Assembly: GCA_943788865.1 (NCBI GenBank)
Contig: CALSRX010000001.1
Span: 348,135 to 412,134 of the forward strand
Reading direction: 5' to 3'
From: an uncultured Polaribacter sp.
GTDB taxonomy: Bacteria > Bacteroidota > Bacteroidia > Flavobacteriales > Flavobacteriaceae
Length of the DNA stretch: 64,000 nt
Under the pieces are notes generated by a model. The model saw only the letters and a list, made by a program, of their open reading frames with translations, was not told the origin of the DNA and searched no databases. Both the position numbers and the translations under genes were made by a program. Each line of letters starts with the position of its first letter. Within the stretch, counting starts at the first letter, position 1. Below are positions 26,827-36,004 of the stretch, one piece after another.

Positions 26827-27879
26827 TTGAAAAAACTTTGGTACAACTTTTTTAAAATTTATATTAAAACAGGTTTATTTTTTTACACCAAAAAAATAAA
26901 GATTGTTGGTAAAGAAAATATACCCAAAAAAGGTGCTGTGCTCTTTGCAGTAAATCATCCAAACGGGTTGTTAGACCCACTATTAGTTACCACAAATACT
27001 CCTAGAATTACCCATTATTTGGTAAGAGCGGCCGTTTTTAAAAAGCCCCTAATCAAAAAACTTCTAGCAACATTAAACTTAATGCCTATTTATAGAATTA
27101 GAGATGGTGTACAAGAGCTCTCAAAAAATACAGAGGTTTTTAATGATTGTTATGAAATTTTAAATAAGCAAAGTGCTTTAATGATTTTTCCTGAAGGAAG
27201 TCACGATAAAAGAAGAACTGTTCGAAACTTAAGCAAAGGATTTACTAGAATTCTTTTTGGAGCTTTTGAAAAATACCCAGAGCTAAAAGTTACGGTTATC
27301 CCTGTTGGAATTACCTATCAAAATGCAGGGAGTTTTCCTTGCAAAGTTGCTATACATTACGGCAATCCTATTTTAGCAAATCAATATTACAACCCTGATG
27401 CGCTTAACAACTCTATTAATAGTATAAAAAACGAGATTTCTAACCAGTTAAAAGAATTGTCTGTTCATATACCAGCAGATGAAAACTACAACACTCTTTT
27501 AAATGAATTAAACGCTAAAAATGTAGATTTTACTGAAGTTAACACCATCAACAAAAGTATTAAAACAGGCCATATAAAAAGCGGTAAAAAAGATTCTAAT
27601 TTTGCAAAACCTTTCTACTTTTTGATTGTTTTAAACAGCATCATTCCTTGGATAATTTGGAAAATACTTTCAAAAAAAATTGATGAAACTGAATTCGTAG
27701 ACACATTTAGAGCTGGTTTAGGCATCAGTCTTTTTCCGATTTTCTATCTACTTCAAGCTTTGATGATTTATAAGTTTTACACCTTAGAATTTGCTGCAAT
27801 CTATTTTATTGCAACAATCTTATTGCAGTTGTTGTACAGCAAACTTTCTACAACTCCAACTGAAGAGCATCTTGTATAA
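26827..27879 (+). CDS. Lysophospholipid acyltransferase (PlsC-like)
   Basis: A 350-residue acyl-CoA/ACP-dependent acyltransferase of the PlsC family acting at the inner membrane, probably on a lysophospholipid. Motif I is NHPNGLLD (HX4D catalytic pair, about residue 40), motif III is FPEGSHDKRR (about 120), and VIPVGITYQNAG is motif IV. The C-terminal 80 residues hold two hydrophobic segments, absent from minimal PlsC proteins. The start codon is TTG (26827), because no ATG fits the conserved N-terminus. It starts 13 nt after the regulator stop, and its end overlaps the convergent GH3 gene by 32 nt. The exact acceptor is unknown. Confidence 0.85.
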   Translation: MKKLWYNFFKIYIKTGLFFYTKKIKIVGKENIPKKGAVLFAVNHPNGLLDPLLVTTNTPRITHYLVRAAVFKKPLIKKLLATLNLMPIYRIRDGVQELSKNTEVFNDCYEILNKQSALMIFPEGSHDKRRTVRNLSKGFTRILFGAFEKYPELKVTVIPVGITYQNAGSFPCKVAIHYGNPILANQYYNPDALNNSINSIKNEISNQLKELSVHIPADENYNTLLNELNAKNVDFTEVNTINKSIKTGHIKSGKKDSNFAKPFYFLIVLNSIIPWIIWKILSKKIDETEFVDTFRAGLGISLFPIFYLLQALMIYKFYTLEFAAIYFIATILLQLLYSKLSTTPTEEHLV

Positions 27880-30769
27880 TTTGCTGAATTTTTGTTCTTA
27901 TATTTTCTGTAATCAATCCGTTATTTTCCATTGTCGGATATACTCTATTTGATAAAAAAACATATACAATTCTACTTTTAGGATCTGCCCAAGTATACGT
28001 TCCAGTAAAACCACTATGTCCAAAACTCTCATCAGAAACACAGCCACAAGTAGATTCAACTTCAGGGTCTAATTGCGGTTTATCAAAACCCAAACCTCGT
28101 CTTATTTTTTTATCTTCATAATATCGTTTGTTAAACTTTTTAACGGTAGCACTCTTTAAGTATCTTTTCCCTCCATAATATCCATTTTGCAAATACATTT
28201 GCATAATCTTAGCAACATCATTGGCATTTGCAAAAACACCTGCATGACCGCCAACTCCACCTAACATAGCTGCTCCCATATCGTGAACGTATCCTTGCAA
28301 TAACTGATGTCTAAAATAGTTATCCTTTTCTGTAGGAACTATTTCATTTTTTGGAAATTTACTTAGTGGCAAATAGCTAGTTCTATGTGCACCTAGTGAT
28401 GCATAAAAGTTTTCATCAACAAGTTGATTTAAAGGTTTTTTATATTTTTTCTCTAAGGATCTTTTTAAAATATAATACCCCAAATCGCTATACTTATAAC
28501 CAGATACTTCTCGTTGTTCTACCTTTTTAATTTGATTGAGAATAGTGTCTTTAAAAGCAGATTGCAAGTACATGTTTTTTGCAACTTCAATTCCGAATTT
28601 TTTAGATTTTTTAGTATGATAATAGCTCGGAAAATTTTTTCCGGTTACACTATCTTGAATCAATTTATAAAAAGGAATCCACGCTTTTAATCTTGCATTG
28701 TGAGATAAAATTTCTTTAAGCGTTATAGTATCTTTATTTGTATGTTTTAACTCAGGTAATAGTTCTTTTAACTCTGTTGTGATTTTGATTTTCCCTTCAC
28801 CTTCAGCTTTCATAACCATAGGTAATGTTGCTAAAATTTTAGTCAAAGAAGCAACATCATAAATGTCAGAATTTTTAACTTTTAAAAGCGAATCATCTGT
28901 ATGAAATCCAAAGCTTTTTTGATAAATTACTTTGCCAGATCTTGCTACCAGAATTTGCATTCCGGGTGTCATTTTTTTTTTAATCACTTCATTTGCCAAT
29001 ACATCAATTTCTGCCAATTTGATAGAAGACATTTTTACTTCTTCTGGAATTCCATATTGCAATCTACTAAGTGATGATGTATATAAACCAAATCCTTCTT
29101 TAAAGAAATTATTAATAGAAACAGGTAACTTTCCTTTAGTTTCTATGGCGCCAAATAATTGTTGTGCAGAAATTTCTTGTGCTACTGTACTATTCTGATA
29201 AGAAACCACCAAACCTTCTATATTCTCAAATGATTTGACATCCAATAAGCTATATGGACTTGCAAAAATGTCTAAAATCACTTTTTTGTTTTTTGCTATT
29301 TGTTCAATTTTAGAAAGATCTTCATTTTTAAATTTAAACCCTTTCCAAGGATGATCATTTGAAGTGTGATAACCAATAATGACTAAATTATAGGGTTTTA
29401 GTTTTGTTAATAAAGCAGTCGTATTTTCAGCAGAAACCACCTCAACTTTTGCATAATTATTTAGCATTTTTAGGAATGGTGTACTATCATCCTCTCCAAT
29501 TTTTACATAAGCGATTTTCTGTTTTTCTAATTTTTGAATCGGAATGATATTCTCATCATTCTTTAATACCGTAATTGAATTTTTAACTAACTTTCTGTGT
29601 AAAATTTCATCTTCTTTAGTATTTAAATCTTCATGTAGGTTATTTAAATCTATCGGTTTATAATTTTGCAATCCCGACCAATACTTGGCTTTTAAAATTT
29701 TACGCACAGATTCATCCAATCTTTCAATGCTTAATTTTTTATCTTGAATTGCCTTCTTGAAAAATTCCATAGTAGCCGGAACTTTGTGTGGAATTAACAA
29801 GAGATCATTCCCTGCTAAAATGGCTTCTAAATTAATTTCTTTAGACGTAGCAAAATCAGCAGCACCTTTCATATTTAATCCATCGGTTATAATCAATCCT
29901 TTAAAACCCATTTTTTCTTTTAATAAACCGGTAGTAATTCTTTTTGACAAAGATGATGGCAGTTTTTTATTTGGCTCTAATTTAGGTATGCTTAAATGTG
30001 CTGTCATTACACTTCCTAGATTCTCTTTGAATAATTTATAATACGGGTACAACTCTAACGTATCTAACCGGGTAGCATCAAAGTTTATTACAGGCAAGGT
30101 ATGATGTGAGTCTGCTGCTGTATCTCCATGACCGGGAAAATGTTTTGCATTTGCCATAACACCCATTTTCTGCATACCTCGAGTAAAAGCAATGGCTTTA
30201 TCTGTTACATTATTTTTGTTTTCTCCAAAAGAACGATTTCCTATAATAGGGTTATTTGGATTGATATTGATATCTACAACCGGTGCAAAATTAATGTGAA
30301 TCCCTAACCTTTTACATTGTTCTCCTAGTCGTTCTCCAAATTCTTCGATCAAAGAGTTATCTCTAACAGCACCAAGGGTCATATTCCACGGAAATCGAAA
30401 TGCATTTTGCAAACGCATGTCTAAACCCCATTCTGCATCAAGTGCTACCAATAGAGGATATTTAGACATTGCTTGATATCTGTTTGTTAATTCAGCTTGT
30501 TTTTTTGGAGTTCCTTGCATAAAAATTAAACTTCCTGCATGGTATTTTAGAATCATCTCTTCTACTACTTTTTCATTAACCGTATCATTAGTAGAATACG
30601 TTTGTACCATAAATAACTGACCGATTTTTTCTTCAATAGTCAATTTATCAATGATGGCATTTACCCATTTTTCTTGTGACTCTTTATCTTTTGTTTGTAG
30701 TGGATCATTTGATTGTGCTTGTAAAAAAAATACACAAAACACAAAAAGGAAACTTACTATATTTCTCAT
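27848..30769 (-). CDS. Glycoside hydrolase family 3 (NagZ-like) fused to a class C beta-lactamase-type serine hydrolase
   Basis: A 973-residue exported two-enzyme fusion with signal peptide NIVSFLFVFCVFFLQAQS. Residues of about 30-370 are the GH3 domain: NRSFGENKNN, then KHFPGHGDTAADSHHTLP with the His-Asp loop of NagZ-type beta-N-acetylglucosaminidases, and IITDGLNMKGA around the Asp nucleophile. Residues of about 380-580 form the GH3 C-terminal domain. Residues of about 600-970 are a beta-lactamase/esterase domain with DVASLTKILA (SxxK), YSDLGYYIL (YxN position) and SFGHSGFTGT (HxG). A role in cleaving and recycling peptidoglycan fragments is inferred; murQ in this window fits. It lies downstream of the exonuclease gene. 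Confidence 0.9.
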   Translation of the reverse strand: MRNIVSFLFVFCVFFLQAQSNDPLQTKDKESQEKWVNAIIDKLTIEEKIGQLFMVQTYSTNDTVNEKVVEEMILKYHAGSLIFMQGTPKKQAELTNRYQAMSKYPLLVALDAEWGLDMRLQNAFRFPWNMTLGAVRDNSLIEEFGERLGEQCKRLGIHINFAPVVDININPNNPIIGNRSFGENKNNVTDKAIAFTRGMQKMGVMANAKHFPGHGDTAADSHHTLPVINFDATRLDTLELYPYYKLFKENLGSVMTAHLSIPKLEPNKKLPSSLSKRITTGLLKEKMGFKGLIITDGLNMKGAADFATSKEINLEAILAGNDLLLIPHKVPATMEFFKKAIQDKKLSIERLDESVRKILKAKYWSGLQNYKPIDLNNLHEDLNTKEDEILHRKLVKNSITVLKNDENIIPIQKLEKQKIAYVKIGEDDSTPFLKMLNNYAKVEVVSAENTTALLTKLKPYNLVIIGYHTSNDHPWKGFKFKNEDLSKIEQIAKNKKVILDIFASPYSLLDVKSFENIEGLVVSYQNSTVAQEISAQQLFGAIETKGKLPVSINNFFKEGFGLYTSSLSRLQYGIPEEVKMSSIKLAEIDVLANEVIKKKMTPGMQILVARSGKVIYQKSFGFHTDDSLLKVKNSDIYDVASLTKILATLPMVMKAEGEGKIKITTELKELLPELKHTNKDTITLKEILSHNARLKAWIPFYKLIQDSVTGKNFPSYYHTKKSKKFGIEVAKNMYLQSAFKDTILNQIKKVEQREVSGYKYSDLGYYILKRSLEKKYKKPLNQLVDENFYASLGAHRTSYLPLSKFPKNEIVPTEKDNYFRHQLLQGYVHDMGAAMLGGVGGHAGVFANANDVAKIMQMYLQNGYYGGKRYLKSATVKKFNKRYYEDKKIRRGLGFDKPQLDPEVESTCGCVSDESFGHSGFTGTYTWADPKSRIVYVFLSNRVYPTMENNGLITENIRTKIQQIIQDALQLEL

Positions 30770-30773
30770 ATAA

Positions 30774-31259
30774 TTAACTTATAAAACGATTATGCCAGCT
30801 TTTACTAGCCGGAACTTCCCAATTATTCTCTACCTCTTCCTTGGTTTGTACCATATTATTAAAAACAACAGTTTCTTTAGTGATTTTTTGTTCTTTTGCA
30901 AACTGCTGAAAATCGGACAATTTTACAATATTGATATGGTCTCCATCTTTAAAAGAAACATTCATTTTATTCATTAAATCAATGTTTAATTCATTTTCTA
31001 ATTCCTTTACAAAACGAACAGAAGCATCAATAGAACAACCAGAAACATTGTTAAAACCTTCATCTACCGCTAAGACTAAAAACTGATTGTATTTTATGGT
31101 AAACGAACCTTTTAAGTTATCGCCATGTCTTGTCCATTGCTCAATAAATACTCTTGCTTTTTCAGAAATATAATCGACTTCTTGCTTTGTAAAAGCTCTA
31201 TCAGATTGATACATCCAAACTCTAGAGTTGTCTGGTAAATTGTTATAGGTTGTAAACAT
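30774..31259 (-). CDS. Conserved Bacteroidota protein (often misnamed ABC transporter ATPase)
   Basis: A 161-residue cytoplasmic protein seen across Flavobacteriaceae. Database records often call it an ABC transporter ATPase, but no Walker A, Walker B or LSGG signature is visible. Conserved segments are NSRVWMYQSDRAFTKQE, FIEQWTRHGDNLKGSF and FLVLAVDEGFNNVSGCSIDAS, ending ASKSWHNRF. The function is unknown. It starts right beside the exonuclease stop and ends 4 nt before the GH3 fusion start, so the three genes probably form one minus-strand transcript. Confidence 0.8.
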   Translation of the reverse strand: MFTTYNNLPDNSRVWMYQSDRAFTKQEVDYISEKARVFIEQWTRHGDNLKGSFTIKYNQFLVLAVDEGFNNVSGCSIDASVRFVKELENELNIDLMNKMNVSFKDGDHINIVKLSDFQQFAKEQKITKETVVFNNMVQTKEEVENNWEVPASKSWHNRFIS

Positions 31260-32087
31260 TTATCTTAAATTAAATTTTTGCTGTAAAGCATTTAGTTTTT
31301 CTTGATCTGTCAACGTATCTTTTGGTGTCGACATGCGTTCTTTTATTTCTCGCAATACTTTTTTAGTATACAATGGAAAATCTGCATTTTGCATCCAAGC
31401 ATTGTACCCTGGATTTTCTTTAAATACTTCCTCTACTGTTCTTCCTTTGTATTTACCAAAAGAAAACATTTCTTGCCCTTCTTCATTCATTAAAATAAAA
31501 CCAGCAAAATCAGCTCTTTTTTCATGTGATGAATATTCGCTCAAAGCATCTACAGAGCTCCCAATATCGTCGTATTTCTCTAATTGTGCCAATAAAATCT
31601 CATAGGTTGCATTGGTGTCTGCTTCAGCACCATGAGCACCTTCTAATTCTTTACCACAATAAAATTGATATCCAGCACTTAAGGTTCTTTGCTCCTTTTT
31701 ATGAAAAATAACCTGCACATCAATTGCCTTTCTATTATTCATATCAAAATCGATACCAGCACGCATTAATTCTTCTGCCAATAACGGAATGTCAAAACGA
31801 TTTGAATTAAAACCTGCTAAATCACATCCTGCAATAAGTTCGTTTACTTTTGGTGCTAATTCTTTAAAAGTTGGTTCTGTAACCACTTGTTCGTTTGTAA
31901 TTCTATGAATATCAGATGCTTCTTTAGGAATTTCAATTTCAGGATTTACTAACCATGTTTTACTTTCTGTATTCCCATTTGGAAATACTTTTAAAACGGC
32001 TATTTCTACAATTTTGTCTGTTCCTATATTGACTCCTGTAGTTTCTAAATCAAAAAATACAATGGGTTTTTCTAGTTTAAGCTTCAT
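31260..32087 (-). CDS. DnaQ-like 3'-5' exonuclease
   Basis: A 275-residue DEDDh exonuclease resembling the epsilon proofreading subunit or RNase T. ExoI is VFFDLETTGVNIGTD (D13, E15), ExoII is LAGFNSNRFDIPLLAE with its conserved Asp, and ExoIII is LEGAHGAEADTNATYE (the His and Asp). The C-terminal 90 residues hold FSFGKYKGRTVEEVF, a small domain seen in other flavobacterial exonucleases and possibly nucleic-acid binding. It is cytoplasmic. Whether it proofreads for DNA polymerase III or processes RNA is not decided by sequence. It is the first gene of the run leading to the GH3 fusion. Confidence 0.9.
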   Translation of the reverse strand: MKLKLEKPIVFFDLETTGVNIGTDKIVEIAVLKVFPNGNTESKTWLVNPEIEIPKEASDIHRITNEQVVTEPTFKELAPKVNELIAGCDLAGFNSNRFDIPLLAEELMRAGIDFDMNNRKAIDVQVIFHKKEQRTLSAGYQFYCGKELEGAHGAEADTNATYEILLAQLEKYDDIGSSVDALSEYSSHEKRADFAGFILMNEEGQEMFSFGKYKGRTVEEVFKENPGYNAWMQNADFPLYTKKVLREIKERMSTPKDTLTDQEKLNALQQKFNLR

Positions 32088-32225
32088 TTCTTGGCTTTTT
32101 CGGTTTAAAATATCAGAATGTTAAAGGTATTGAAAACTCTTATTATTTTTGGCCTTTTTTAAAATAAAAAATGTTAATATCTAAGGTTTTCTGATAGATC
32201 AGATGTTTAAAGTAGATGACTTGAA

Positions 32226-32253
32226 TCTAAACTTATTTTTTGGTAACTTGGCT
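32226..32253 (+). repeat. 28-nt direct repeat, copy 1 (upstream of NYN gene)
   Basis: TCTAAACTTATTT, then five variable bases, then TAACTTGGCT. It matches 33074-33101 at about 24 of 28 positions. Both copies lie 44-67 nt before a + strand start codon, so it may be a promoter-associated element rather than a mobile trace. Confidence 0.55.
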
Positions 32254-32296
32254 AACTTCTAATATGCGTTTTTTCGTATAAAAAACTTACAATGCT

Positions 32297-33031
32297 ATGA
32301 ATCAAAATTTAAATTTAGCTGTACTCATAGATGGAGACAACATTCCTTCAGCTCACGTAAAGGAAATGATGGAAGAAATTGCTAAATATGGAAACCCAAC
32401 CATAAAAAGAATTTATGGAGATTGGACGAGTCCCCATTTATCAAAATGGAAAAACTTACTACTTCAAAATGCTATAACTCCTATTCAGCAATACGCATAT
32501 ACAACAGGTAAGAACGCCACAGATTCTGCGATGATTATTGATGCTATGGACATTTTATATTCAGAAAAAGTAAACGGTTTTTGTCTGGTTTCAAGTGATA
32601 GTGATTTTACAAAACTAGCAACTAGATTAAGGGAAGCAGGCATGCAAGTCATTGGAATAGGTGAGAAAAAAACACCAAATCCATTTATAGTAGCCTGTGA
32701 TAAATTTATTTATATCGAAATCATTAGAAAACAAACCGAGAAGAAAGACAATACAAACCAAAAAGACAGTTCAAAAGAAAGCATTGACAAAATTACACCC
32801 AAAGTAATTTCGATGATCTCTACTACAATCTCCGATTTGTCTGACGAAGAAGGATGGGCTTTTTTGGGTGATGTGGGTAGTTTACTACAGAAAAAACAAC
32901 CCAATTTTGATTCAAGAAATTATGGCTTTGAAAAACTAACACCATTGATTAAATCTATTGGTAAGTTTGAGCTAGAACAACGAGATAACACCAAGAGTAA
33001 ACACAAATTGATTTACGTTAAAAACAAATAA
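32297..33031 (+). CDS. NYN-domain/LOTUS (OST-HTH) protein, LabA-like
   Basis: A 244-residue cytoplasmic protein. Residues 1-140 are an NYN (PIN-like) nuclease domain: AVLIDGDNIPSAHV with the acidic D12 and D14, IYGDWTS, and CLVSSDSDFTKLATRLRE with further metal-binding Asp residues, then VIGIGEKKTPNPFI. Residues of about 165-240 are an OST-HTH/LOTUS domain (WAFLGDVGSLLQKKQPNFD) known to bind RNA or RNA helicases in other proteins. Ribonuclease activity is inferred from the fold. It stands alone between two copies of a 28-nt direct repeat. Confidence 0.85.
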   Translation: MNQNLNLAVLIDGDNIPSAHVKEMMEEIAKYGNPTIKRIYGDWTSPHLSKWKNLLLQNAITPIQQYAYTTGKNATDSAMIIDAMDILYSEKVNGFCLVSSDSDFTKLATRLREAGMQVIGIGEKKTPNPFIVACDKFIYIEIIRKQTEKKDNTNQKDSSKESIDKITPKVISMISTTISDLSDEEGWAFLGDVGSLLQKKQPNFDSRNYGFEKLTPLIKSIGKFELEQRDNTKSKHKLIYVKNK

Positions 33032-33073
33032 TTTCAATTCTTTTATAAACCTTTTTTAACTAGTTCGTTTGTT

Positions 33074-33101
33074 TCTAAACTTATTTATCAATAACTTGGC
33101 T
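33074..33101 (+). repeat. 28-nt direct repeat, copy 2 (upstream of CocE gene)
   Basis: TCTAAACTTATTT, then ATCAA, then TAACTTGGCT. It is the partner of 32226-32253; the two copies bracket the NYN gene 848 nt apart. Confidence 0.55.
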
Positions 33102-33167
33102 TGGTCTGTTATAATTATTTCAGCATTTACTACCAAGTCAAAATAAATTATTTATAATTCTAATAAA

Positions 33168-35054
33168 ATGAAAAAACGTACTATCATTATTCAGTTTGTA
33201 CTTGCTTGTTTTTTTGCGAGTAACTTAAGCCTTCAGGCACAAAACACAGTTCTTCAAGAACTAGAAGAAATAGCCATTATTGATCAAAAAGTAATGATGC
33301 CAATGCGCGATGGTATTCGTTTAGCTACTGATATATATCGCCCTAAAACTGATGAAAAAGTACCAATTATTTTTTCTAAAACACCTTATAATTTTAATTC
33401 TTGGGGAGATGGAAAAGAAAGAACAGGTACTGCAAAAAGAGCTTTAGAAGCGGTTAAAAGAGGCTATGCTTATGTGGTTCAGAATGAGCGTGGTCGCTAT
33501 TTTTCAGAAGGTGAATGGGATATTTTAGGCGCACCAACTACTGATGGTTTTGATGCATTTACTTGGATGAAAAATCAATCTTGGTCTAATGGTAAAATTG
33601 GGACTTTAGGTTGTTCTTCTACAGCTGAATGGCAAATGGCTGTTGCGGCTTTAGATCATCCCTCTCATGCAGCTATGGTGCCACAAGGTTTTGGTGCAGG
33701 TGTTGGTAAAGTTGGAAAAATTATAGAACAAGGTAACTGGTATCGTGGAGGAGCTGAGCAAATGTTATTCTTTTCATGGTTATATGGTGTAGAGCATGAT
33801 AAATTTAAACCACGTATTCCAGCGGGTGCAACTCAGGAAGATTTAATTAGAATTTCTAGGTTTTACGATTTGGCACCTGAAAATCCACCTGTAGACATGG
33901 CAAAAGCGTTGAAACATTTACCTATTCAAGATATCCTAAAAAATATAAATGGTAAAAATGATATTTTTGATAAAATGATACGCCGTAAACCAAACAGCAA
34001 AGCTTGGTTTAATGGAGGTTTATATCACGATAATACGGAAATTGGTGTTCCAAGTTTTTGGTTTGCTTCCTGGTATGATGTCTCTATAACGCCGAATCTT
34101 GCTTTATTTAATCATGTTAGAAATAATTCTAAAAACGCTGAAATTAGAGACAATCAATATTTGGTAATCGCACCAACACTACATTGTGCATATTCACGAG
34201 CATCAGAAAACACCATTGTTGGTGAGCGCAGTGTTGGCGATGCTCGTCTTAATTACAACGAGCAAATATATTCTTGGTTTGATTTATGGTTAAAAGAAAA
34301 ACAAAATGATTTTAAAGAGAAAACACCAAGAGTACAGTATTATACTATGGGAAGCAACAAGTGGCAGGCTTCAGAAAATTGGCCTCCAAAAAAAGCAAAA
34401 TTAACCACCTATTATTTAAATAGTAATGGTAAAGCTAATAGCTTTTATGGAGATGGTAAATTAACTACAAAAAAACCTAAATCTGATAACCCAGATAGTT
34501 TCACTTACGACCCAATGAATCCAGTTCCTTCTTACGGAGGTAATGTATGTTGTACAGGAAATGCTATTAAAGGTGGCTCATTCAATCAACAACAAATGGA
34601 AGCCAGAAATGATATTTTGGTGTACACTACAGATGTTTTAAAAGAAGGTGTTGAGGTCTCAGGTTTTATTGAATCAACACTATATGTTTCTTCAGATGTA
34701 AAAGACACCGATTTCACCATTAAATTGATCGATGTGTATCCTGATGGGAAAGCGTATAATTTAGATGAAACCATTCAACGTGTTAGATATCGTGAAGGTT
34801 ATGACAAAGAAGTATTTATGGAAAAAGGAAAAGTTTATAAAGTTGATTTAACTCCTATGTCTACAAGTAATTACTTTAAAAAAGGGCATCGTATACGTAT
34901 TGAAATATCTAGTAGTAATTTTCCACGTTTTGCACGTAATTTAAATACTGGAGGGAATAACTATGATGAAAAAGAAGGTGTAATCGCACATAATAAGGTG
35001 CACCACTCTTCAAAATATATGTCACAAATAAAGATTCCAATGGTTGTTAAATAA
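33168..35054 (+). CDS. CocE/NonD family X-Pro dipeptidyl-peptidase-like hydrolase
   Basis: A 628-residue exported serine hydrolase with signal peptide [19 protein letters not shown]. The alpha/beta-hydrolase domain starts [18 protein letters not shown], the classic CocE/PepX opening. The nucleophile elbow reads [13 protein letters not shown], in which the usual GxSxxG is GCSSTAE, so the last Gly is replaced. The cap and the later Asp/His region ([13 protein letters not shown]) follow. The last 200 residues form the C-terminal jelly-roll domain ([30 protein letters not shown]). It probably acts on peptides or esters outside the inner membrane; the substrate is unknown. Confidence 0.9.
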   Translation: MKKRTIIIQFVLACFFASNLSLQAQNTVLQELEEIAIIDQKVMMPMRDGIRLATDIYRPKTDEKVPIIFSKTPYNFNSWGDGKERTGTAKRALEAVKRGYAYVVQNERGRYFSEGEWDILGAPTTDGFDAFTWMKNQSWSNGKIGTLGCSSTAEWQMAVAALDHPSHAAMVPQGFGAGVGKVGKIIEQGNWYRGGAEQMLFFSWLYGVEHDKFKPRIPAGATQEDLIRISRFYDLAPENPPVDMAKALKHLPIQDILKNINGKNDIFDKMIRRKPNSKAWFNGGLYHDNTEIGVPSFWFASWYDVSITPNLALFNHVRNNSKNAEIRDNQYLVIAPTLHCAYSRASENTIVGERSVGDARLNYNEQIYSWFDLWLKEKQNDFKEKTPRVQYYTMGSNKWQASENWPPKKAKLTTYYLNSNGKANSFYGDGKLTTKKPKSDNPDSFTYDPMNPVPSYGGNVCCTGNAIKGGSFNQQQMEARNDILVYTTDVLKEGVEVSGFIESTLYVSSDVKDTDFTIKLIDVYPDGKAYNLDETIQRVRYREGYDKEVFMEKGKVYKVDLTPMSTSNYFKKGHRIRIEISSSNFPRFARNLNTGGNNYDEKEGVIAHNKVHHSSKYMSQIKIPMVVK

Positions 35055-35110
35055 TGCTAAAACAGCAAGTTTACATTTTTTAAAAAGGAAGAATTTCCTA
35101 ATAACAATGT

Positions 35111-35188
35111 TAAATCTCAGTGAAGCAAAAATAAAGTAATCGCTTTTTAAAAAGCTCTTTATTTATCTGCAATCATCACTGAGATTTA
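35111..35188. repeat. 78-nt imperfect hairpin with perfect 13-bp outer arms
   Basis: The outer arms TAAATCTCAGTGA (35111-35123) and TCACTGAGATTTA (35176-35188) are exact reverse complements. Inside lie partly pairing AAATAAAG and CTTTATTT runs and a central palindrome GCTTTTTAAAAAGC. It may be a structured RNA, a long terminator or a decayed miniature element. It fills most of the CocE-trmD gap. Confidence 0.6.
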
Positions 35189-35269
35189 TATTTAATGCTT
35201 TATATATCATTTACATTCCCTATAAAATTTCTTCCTAAAATCTTCTTTAAATAAAATACCAGAAACTCG

Positions 35270-35277
35270 TACATTTG
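35270..35277 (+). promoter_or_regulatory. -7 promoter box (TACATTTG) placed 4 nt before the trmD start
   Basis: Perfect TAnnTTTG match whose final G is separated from the trmD ATG by only 4 nt. With the usual start-point spacing, transcription would begin at the start codon itself, giving a leaderless mRNA. Confidence 0.6.
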
Positions 35278-35281
35278 CCAA

Positions 35282-35965
35282 ATGCGTATAGATATTATTA
35301 CAGTGTCTCCAGAATTGATTCAAAGTCCGTTTGACTATTCAATCATAAAGAGAGCAAGAGATAAAGGTTTGGTTGAAGTTCATTTTCATAATTTACGTGA
35401 ATATGGATTGGGCAATTACAAACAAATTGATGACACTCAATTTGGTGGTGGTGCAGGTATGGTCTTGATGCTAGAACCCATAGATACTTGTATCTCTAAA
35501 CTAAAATCTGAGCGAACTTACGATGAAGTCATTTACATGACGCCAGATGCAAAAACCCTTAATCAGCAAACAGCAAATACACTTTCTTTACAAGAAAACA
35601 TCATCATTTTAACCGGACATTATAAAGGTGTAGATCAACGTGTGCGTGATTTATTTATAACCAAAGAAATTTCTATTGGCGATTATGTATTGAGTGGTGG
35701 CGAATTAGCCGCAGCTGTTTTATGTGACGCTGTTATTCGATTAATTCCTGGAGTTTTGGGTGATGAAACGTCTGCCTTAACCGATTCTTTTCAAGACAAT
35801 TTACTATCACCACCAGTATATACGCGTCCGTCTGAATACAAAGGATTGAAAGTTCCTGAGGTATTATTATCTGGAAATTTTCCAAAAATTGATGCTTGGC
35901 GTTCAGAAAAATCATACGAAAGAACTCAGCAAATTAGACCAGATTTACTTGATGAATCCTCTTAG
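35282..35965 (+). CDS. trmD: tRNA (guanine(37)-N1)-methyltransferase TrmD
   Basis: SPOUT methyltransferase that makes m1G37 in tRNAs to prevent frameshifting (227 aa, full length). The N-terminus [20 protein letters not shown] is canonical, so the ATG at 35282 is right. [20 protein letters not shown] is the substrate loop, [13 protein letters not shown] and [16 protein letters not shown] form the knotted SAM site. The C-terminal helical domain follows ([13 protein letters not shown]). The promoter box is only 4 nt upstream. trmD and rplS are classic operon partners, here separated by a glycosyltransferase gene. Confidence 0.95.
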   Translation: MRIDIITVSPELIQSPFDYSIIKRARDKGLVEVHFHNLREYGLGNYKQIDDTQFGGGAGMVLMLEPIDTCISKLKSERTYDEVIYMTPDAKTLNQQTANTLSLQENIIILTGHYKGVDQRVRDLFITKEISIGDYVLSGGELAAAVLCDAVIRLIPGVLGDETSALTDSFQDNLLSPPVYTRPSEYKGLKVPEVLLSGNFPKIDAWRSEKSYERTQQIRPDLLDESS

Positions 35966-36004
35966 AGAGCTTTTTCTAAAACCAAAAACATTAAAACTCA
36001 TTTT

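Noticed and set aside
30774..31259. Annotation as an ABC transporter ATPase
   Set aside because: No Walker A, Walker B or signature motif is present in the 161 residues.
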